Positions 61,281 through 64,000 of a stretch of 64,000 nucleotides of DNA are shown in pieces; within the stretch, counting starts at the first letter, position 1, and every line of letters starts with the position of its first letter. Position numbers and translations under genes: made by a program. Below the pieces are notes generated by a model. The model was not told the DNA's origin. It saw nothing but the letters and a program-made list of their open reading frames with translations, and did no database searches. The stretch lies in the NCBI GenBank assembly GCA_965115885.1, contig OZ220479.1:806001-870000 (forward strand). Reading direction: 5' to 3'. Origin of the DNA: BD2-11 sp965115885 (lineage in GTDB: Bacteria > Gemmatimonadota > Gemmatimonadetes > Longimicrobiales > Gaopeijiaceae).

Positions 61281-61307
61281 GAGGACGGGAAATGCGGCGG
61301 ACGCGCC

Positions 61308-61338
61308 TTGTAGCCCCCCGTCCCTGTGGCTAGCTTTG
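61308..61338 (+). promoter_or_regulatory. Promoter candidate for rpsO-pnp
   Basis: TTGTAG (61308-61313) and TAGCTT (61331-61336) are 17 bases apart, and the downstream element reads TAGCTTTG, which matches the TAnnTTTG consensus of Bacteroidota promoters. The leader before rpsO is about 75 bases and contains a short hairpin (CGCCG...CGGCG, about 61343-61362) that could serve S15 autoregulation. Confidence 0.5.
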
Positions 61339-61419
61339 GTCGCCGTTTCGCAAGTCGGCGGATTTCCTCTCCCCCTGCTTCCCTTGCAGCGTCGAGACTC
61401 CCGAGGAGGCGTTCCCGCG

Positions 61420-61680
61420 ATGGGATTCGTAAAGGAAGAAGTCGTACGCAAGTATCGGGTTCACGACGGCGACCGGGGCAGCGCGCCTGTCCAGATCGCG
61501 ATCCTGACCCACCGAATCAACCACCTTCAAGGTCACTTCCGTGAACACGGCAAGGACCATCACAGCCGCCAAGGCCTCCTAAAGATGGTGGGCCGACGTC
61601 GGCGGCTCCTCGAGTACATGAAGCGGACCGATTACGAGAAGTACCGCGAACTCATCGCGGATCTCGGGCTCCGCCACTAA
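61420..61680 (+). CDS. rpsO: 30S ribosomal protein S15
   Basis: An 86-residue ribosomal protein that nucleates the central domain of 16S rRNA. Typical motifs: GSAPVQIAILTHRINHLQGH, HSRQGLLKMVGRRRRLLEYM and YEKYRELIADLGLR. ATG 61420 has GAGGAGG about 10 bases upstream; an upstream in-frame start would add a non-family extension. The pairing with pnp is conserved in many bacteria. Confidence 0.97.
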   Translation: MGFVKEEVVRKYRVHDGDRGSAPVQIAILTHRINHLQGHFREHGKDHHSRQGLLKMVGRRRRLLEYMKRTDYEKYRELIADLGLRH

Positions 61681-61689
61681 AGGCAGAGA

Positions 61690-63816
61690 ATGCGAAAAAG
61701 AATCGAACGACAGTTCGCGGGACGCACCCTGGTGTTGGAAACCGGAGTCATGGCGAAGCAGGCCCACGGGGCCTGCCTCGTTCGTTTCGGCGACACGGTG
61801 GTGCTGTGCGCCGCGACGGCCCAGACGAGGCCGACCCATCTCCCGTTCTTCCCCCTCACGGTGGAGTACCGGGAAAAGACCTACGCCGGCGGCAAGATCC
61901 CCGGCGGCTTCTTCAAGCGCGAAGGCCGTCCGGGCGAGAAGGAGATCCTGGCCGCGCGCTCCATCGATCGTCCCATCCGCCCGCTGTTTCCCAAGGGGTA
62001 CATGAACGAGACCCAGATCGTCTGCTACGTCCTGAGCGCGGATCAGGAGAACGACGCGGACGTTCTCGGTCTGATCGGCGCCTCGGCGGCGCTCAACATG
62101 TCGAAGATCCCCTTCCACGTTCCGGTGGCGTCGGTGCGCATGGGCCGGATCAGGGGGGAGTGGATCGTGAATCCCACCTTCGAGCAACTCGAATACTCCG
62201 ACGTCGACCTGGTGGTGGCGGGATCCGCCGAAGCGATCACCATGGTCGAAGGCGCAGCGACGGAGGTGCCCGAAGAGGACCTTCTCGGGGGACTGGAAGA
62301 GGCCCACGCCGCGATCCGCGAACTGGTGGCCATGCAGCGCGAACTCCTCGACGGGATCCGCGAGGAGGAGATGGAGTGGACCAGCCTCGAGCCGGCCAGG
62401 GACTTGGTCGACCGGGTCGAGGCGCTCGTCGGCGACAAGGTCGCCGCCGCGCTCGAGGTGGAGGAGAAGCAGGCCCGCGTCGAAGCCTTGGCCGCGCTCG
62501 AGGCGGAGGCGACCGACGGGCTCGAGGCCCGCGGAGCCGACGGCGAAGAGGCCCGCGCCGCGGTGGTCGGGGTCCTGCGCAGGCTGGAGAAGTTGCATAT
62601 GCGCGCGGCCATCCTCGACGACGGCCGGCGCTCCGACGGTCGCGGGGTGGACGACGTCCGTCCGCTCGCCTGCGAGGTGGGCGTCCTGCCCCGGCCGCAC
62701 GGATCGGCCCTCTTCACGCGCGGACAGACGCAGGCCCTGGGGGTGGTCACCCTCGGCACGTCGCGCGACGAACAGCGCATCGATTCGATCGACACGCAGG
62801 AGGAAACCACGAAGTCGTTCATGCTGCACTACAATTTCCCGCCTTTCTCGACCGGCGAGGCCCGGCCGATCCGGGGCACTTCGAGGCGGGAGGTGGGACA
62901 CGGCAATCTGGCCGAACGCTCCGTTCAGCCCCTGCTCCCCGACTACGACGACTTTCCGTACACCATCCGCGTGGTCTCCGACGTCTTGGAGTCCAACGGC
63001 TCCTCGTCCATGGCTTCGGTCTGCGCGGCCTCGCTGTCGCTGATGGACGCGGGAGTTCCGCTCAAGGCCTCCTGCGCGGGAGTGGCGATGGGGTTGGTGA
63101 AGGAGGGGGAACGCTTCGCCGTCCTGACCGACATCCTGGGGCTCGAGGACGCCCTGGGCGACATGGACTTCAAGGTGGCCGGGACGCGCAAGGGGGTCAC
63201 CGCCATCCAGATGGACATCAAGATCGAGGGGCTCTCCCTGGAGGTCATGAGACAGGCGCTGGGTCGGGCGCGCACGGCCCGCATCCATATCCTGGACGCC
63301 ATGGACCGCGCCATCCCCTCGGCGCGCGCGGACCTGTCCCGGTACGCGCCGCGCATCGTCTCGGTCTCGGTCAATCCCGAGAAGATCGGGGAGGTCATCG
63401 GGCCCAAGGGCAAGACGATCCGGGCCATACAGGACGAAACCGGAGCCAAGATCGACATCGAGGATTCCGGGCTGGTGAAAATCGCCGCCGTTTCGGGCGA
63501 AGCGGGCGCGCGCGCGAAAGAGATGATCGAGGCCATCGCCCGGGAACCCGAGGTCGGACGCATCTACGAGGGGCCGGTCAAGAACACCACGACCTTCGGG
63601 GCCTTCATAGAGATTTTCCCGGGCACCGAGGGGCTTTGCCACATATCGGAACTCGCGGAAGGCCGGGTGGGCAGGACCGAGGACGTCCTCAAGGTCGGGG
63701 AGATCACCCGGGTGAAGTTGCTCTCCATCGACGAGAAGGGTCGGTTGCGCCTCTCCAGGCGCGCGGCGCTTTCGGACAACGCACGGCCAGGGAAGTCGCC
63801 TCGGGCTCGCCGGTGA
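61690..63816 (+). CDS. pnp: Polyribonucleotide nucleotidyltransferase
   Basis: A 708-residue phosphorolytic 3'-5' exoribonuclease that degrades mRNA as a trimer. Two RNase PH domains are visible: the first with GDTVVLCAATAQ and KIPGGFFKREGRP, the second with RSDGRGVDDVRPLACEVGVL, RGQTQALGVVTLG and SSSMASVCAASLSLMDAGVP. A KH domain (IGEVIGPKGKTIRAIQDETG) and an S1 domain (VGRIYEGPVKNTTTFGAFIE) follow. A linker at about 230-310 is Glu/Ala-rich and longer than usual. The gene follows rpsO after 9 bases. Confidence 0.97.
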   Translation: MRKRIERQFAGRTLVLETGVMAKQAHGACLVRFGDTVVLCAATAQTRPTHLPFFPLTVEYREKTYAGGKIPGGFFKREGRPGEKEILAARSIDRPIRPLFPKGYMNETQIVCYVLSADQENDADVLGLIGASAALNMSKIPFHVPVASVRMGRIRGEWIVNPTFEQLEYSDVDLVVAGSAEAITMVEGAATEVPEEDLLGGLEEAHAAIRELVAMQRELLDGIREEEMEWTSLEPARDLVDRVEALVGDKVAAALEVEEKQARVEALAALEAEATDGLEARGADGEEARAAVVGVLRRLEKLHMRAAILDDGRRSDGRGVDDVRPLACEVGVLPRPHGSALFTRGQTQALGVVTLGTSRDEQRIDSIDTQEETTKSFMLHYNFPPFSTGEARPIRGTSRREVGHGNLAERSVQPLLPDYDDFPYTIRVVSDVLESNGSSSMASVCAASLSLMDAGVPLKASCAGVAMGLVKEGERFAVLTDILGLEDALGDMDFKVAGTRKGVTAIQMDIKIEGLSLEVMRQALGRARTARIHILDAMDRAIPSARADLSRYAPRIVSVSVNPEKIGEVIGPKGKTIRAIQDETGAKIDIEDSGLVKIAAVSGEAGARAKEMIEAIAREPEVGRIYEGPVKNTTTFGAFIEIFPGTEGLCHISELAEGRVGRTEDVLKVGEITRVKLLSIDEKGRLRLSRRAALSDNARPGKSPRARR

Positions 63817-64000
63817 CGCCGGTTCACCGCCGGTCCCTGCGGTCCGCCGAGGCGGCCGCGCCCGGCTCCGCCGTTCTTCCCGAGGCCCGCCGCGAAGGGG
63901 GGCGCATGGTCTCCACGGCGCTCGATTCCGGCATTCGGGTGCTGAGCGAGTCGATCCCGGGCGTTCGCTCCGCGGCGGTCGGCGTCTGGGTGCCCCAGGG
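63813..64000 (+). CDS. M16-family zinc peptidase, 3' end outside the window
   Basis: Only about 62 codons are in the window. The stretch LDSGIRVLSESIPGVRSAAV with GVWVPQG is the N-terminal start of M16 (insulinase/processing-peptidase-like) proteases, usually encoded after pnp. The zinc motif HxxEH lies beyond the edge. GTG 63813 overlaps the pnp stop (GTGA) and is preferred for coupling; ATG 63906 is an in-frame alternative closer to the usual family start. Confidence 0.75.
   Translation, partial: MTPVHRRSLRSAEAAAPGSAVLPEARREGGRMVSTALDSGIRVLSESIPGVRSAAVGVWVPQ

Overview
The window is high-GC bacterial chromosome packed with core genes. Three things point to a member of the FCB supergroup, most likely Gemmatimonadota: an alternative bifunctional GlmU-type nucleotidyltransferase, a secreted protein carrying a 'QNYPNPFNP' sorting-like domain, and a degraded fragment that looks like a six-bladed propeller gene. 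This taxonomic call is inference from gene content; no search was possible. Most genes lie on the + strand in tight operons whose junctions often overlap by 1-8 bases (ATGA, GTGA, TTGA, TGATG).

Layout. 1-3670: 3' part of a large secreted repeat protein with very skewed codons. 4347-9353: zinc-ribbon protein, argS, PfkB kinase, purM and an exported beta-rich protein. 9466-13910: an orphan HicB-like antitoxin, then ribD-ribE-ribBA-ribH-nusB. 13981-17712: hpf-metK-ahcY-bifunctional nuclease, holding two steps of the methyl cycle. 17693-21681: a membrane-anchored protein, recO and selB. 21682-34974: an accessory block with visibly lower GC in parts. It holds a small sorting-domain protein, a Tat-type histone-deacetylase homologue, a conserved membrane protein, a two-gene PHP-ATPase + Schlafen/AlbA-ATPase module (24690-28876), a large Big2/LRR/metzincin lipoprotein and a decayed propeller fragment. 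34975-39146: uppS-cdsA-dxr-rseP (isoprenoid carrier lipid, phospholipid and envelope stress). 39208-42379, minus strand: metallo-beta-lactamase hydrolase, alternative GlmU and a mannose-1-phosphate guanylyltransferase. 42535-51174: exported protein, serS, orphan histidine kinase, pcrA-type helicase and gatCAB. 51258-53469: DUF948-like protein (minus strand) and a MurA with Asp in place of the catalytic Cys. 54090-64000: nusA-infB-ylxP-like-rbfA-truB-ribF-PCD, then rpsO-pnp and the start of an M16 peptidase.

The most interesting part is the PHP/SMC-like ATPase coupled to a Schlafen-AlbA_2 ATPase. Both have intact motifs, they overlap by one base, their composition differs from the core genes, and they sit in a break between two core blocks. 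This fits a mobile defence-type module, but that function is not shown by the sequence. Other points of note are the Cys-to-Asp MurA (predicted fosfomycin insensitivity), a promoter plus intrinsic terminator in the nusA leader with rimP absent, a perfect 36-bp palindrome between convergent genes, and a recurring TAnnNTTG-like -10 element. No tRNA, rRNA, CRISPR array, integrase or insertion sequence was recognised.
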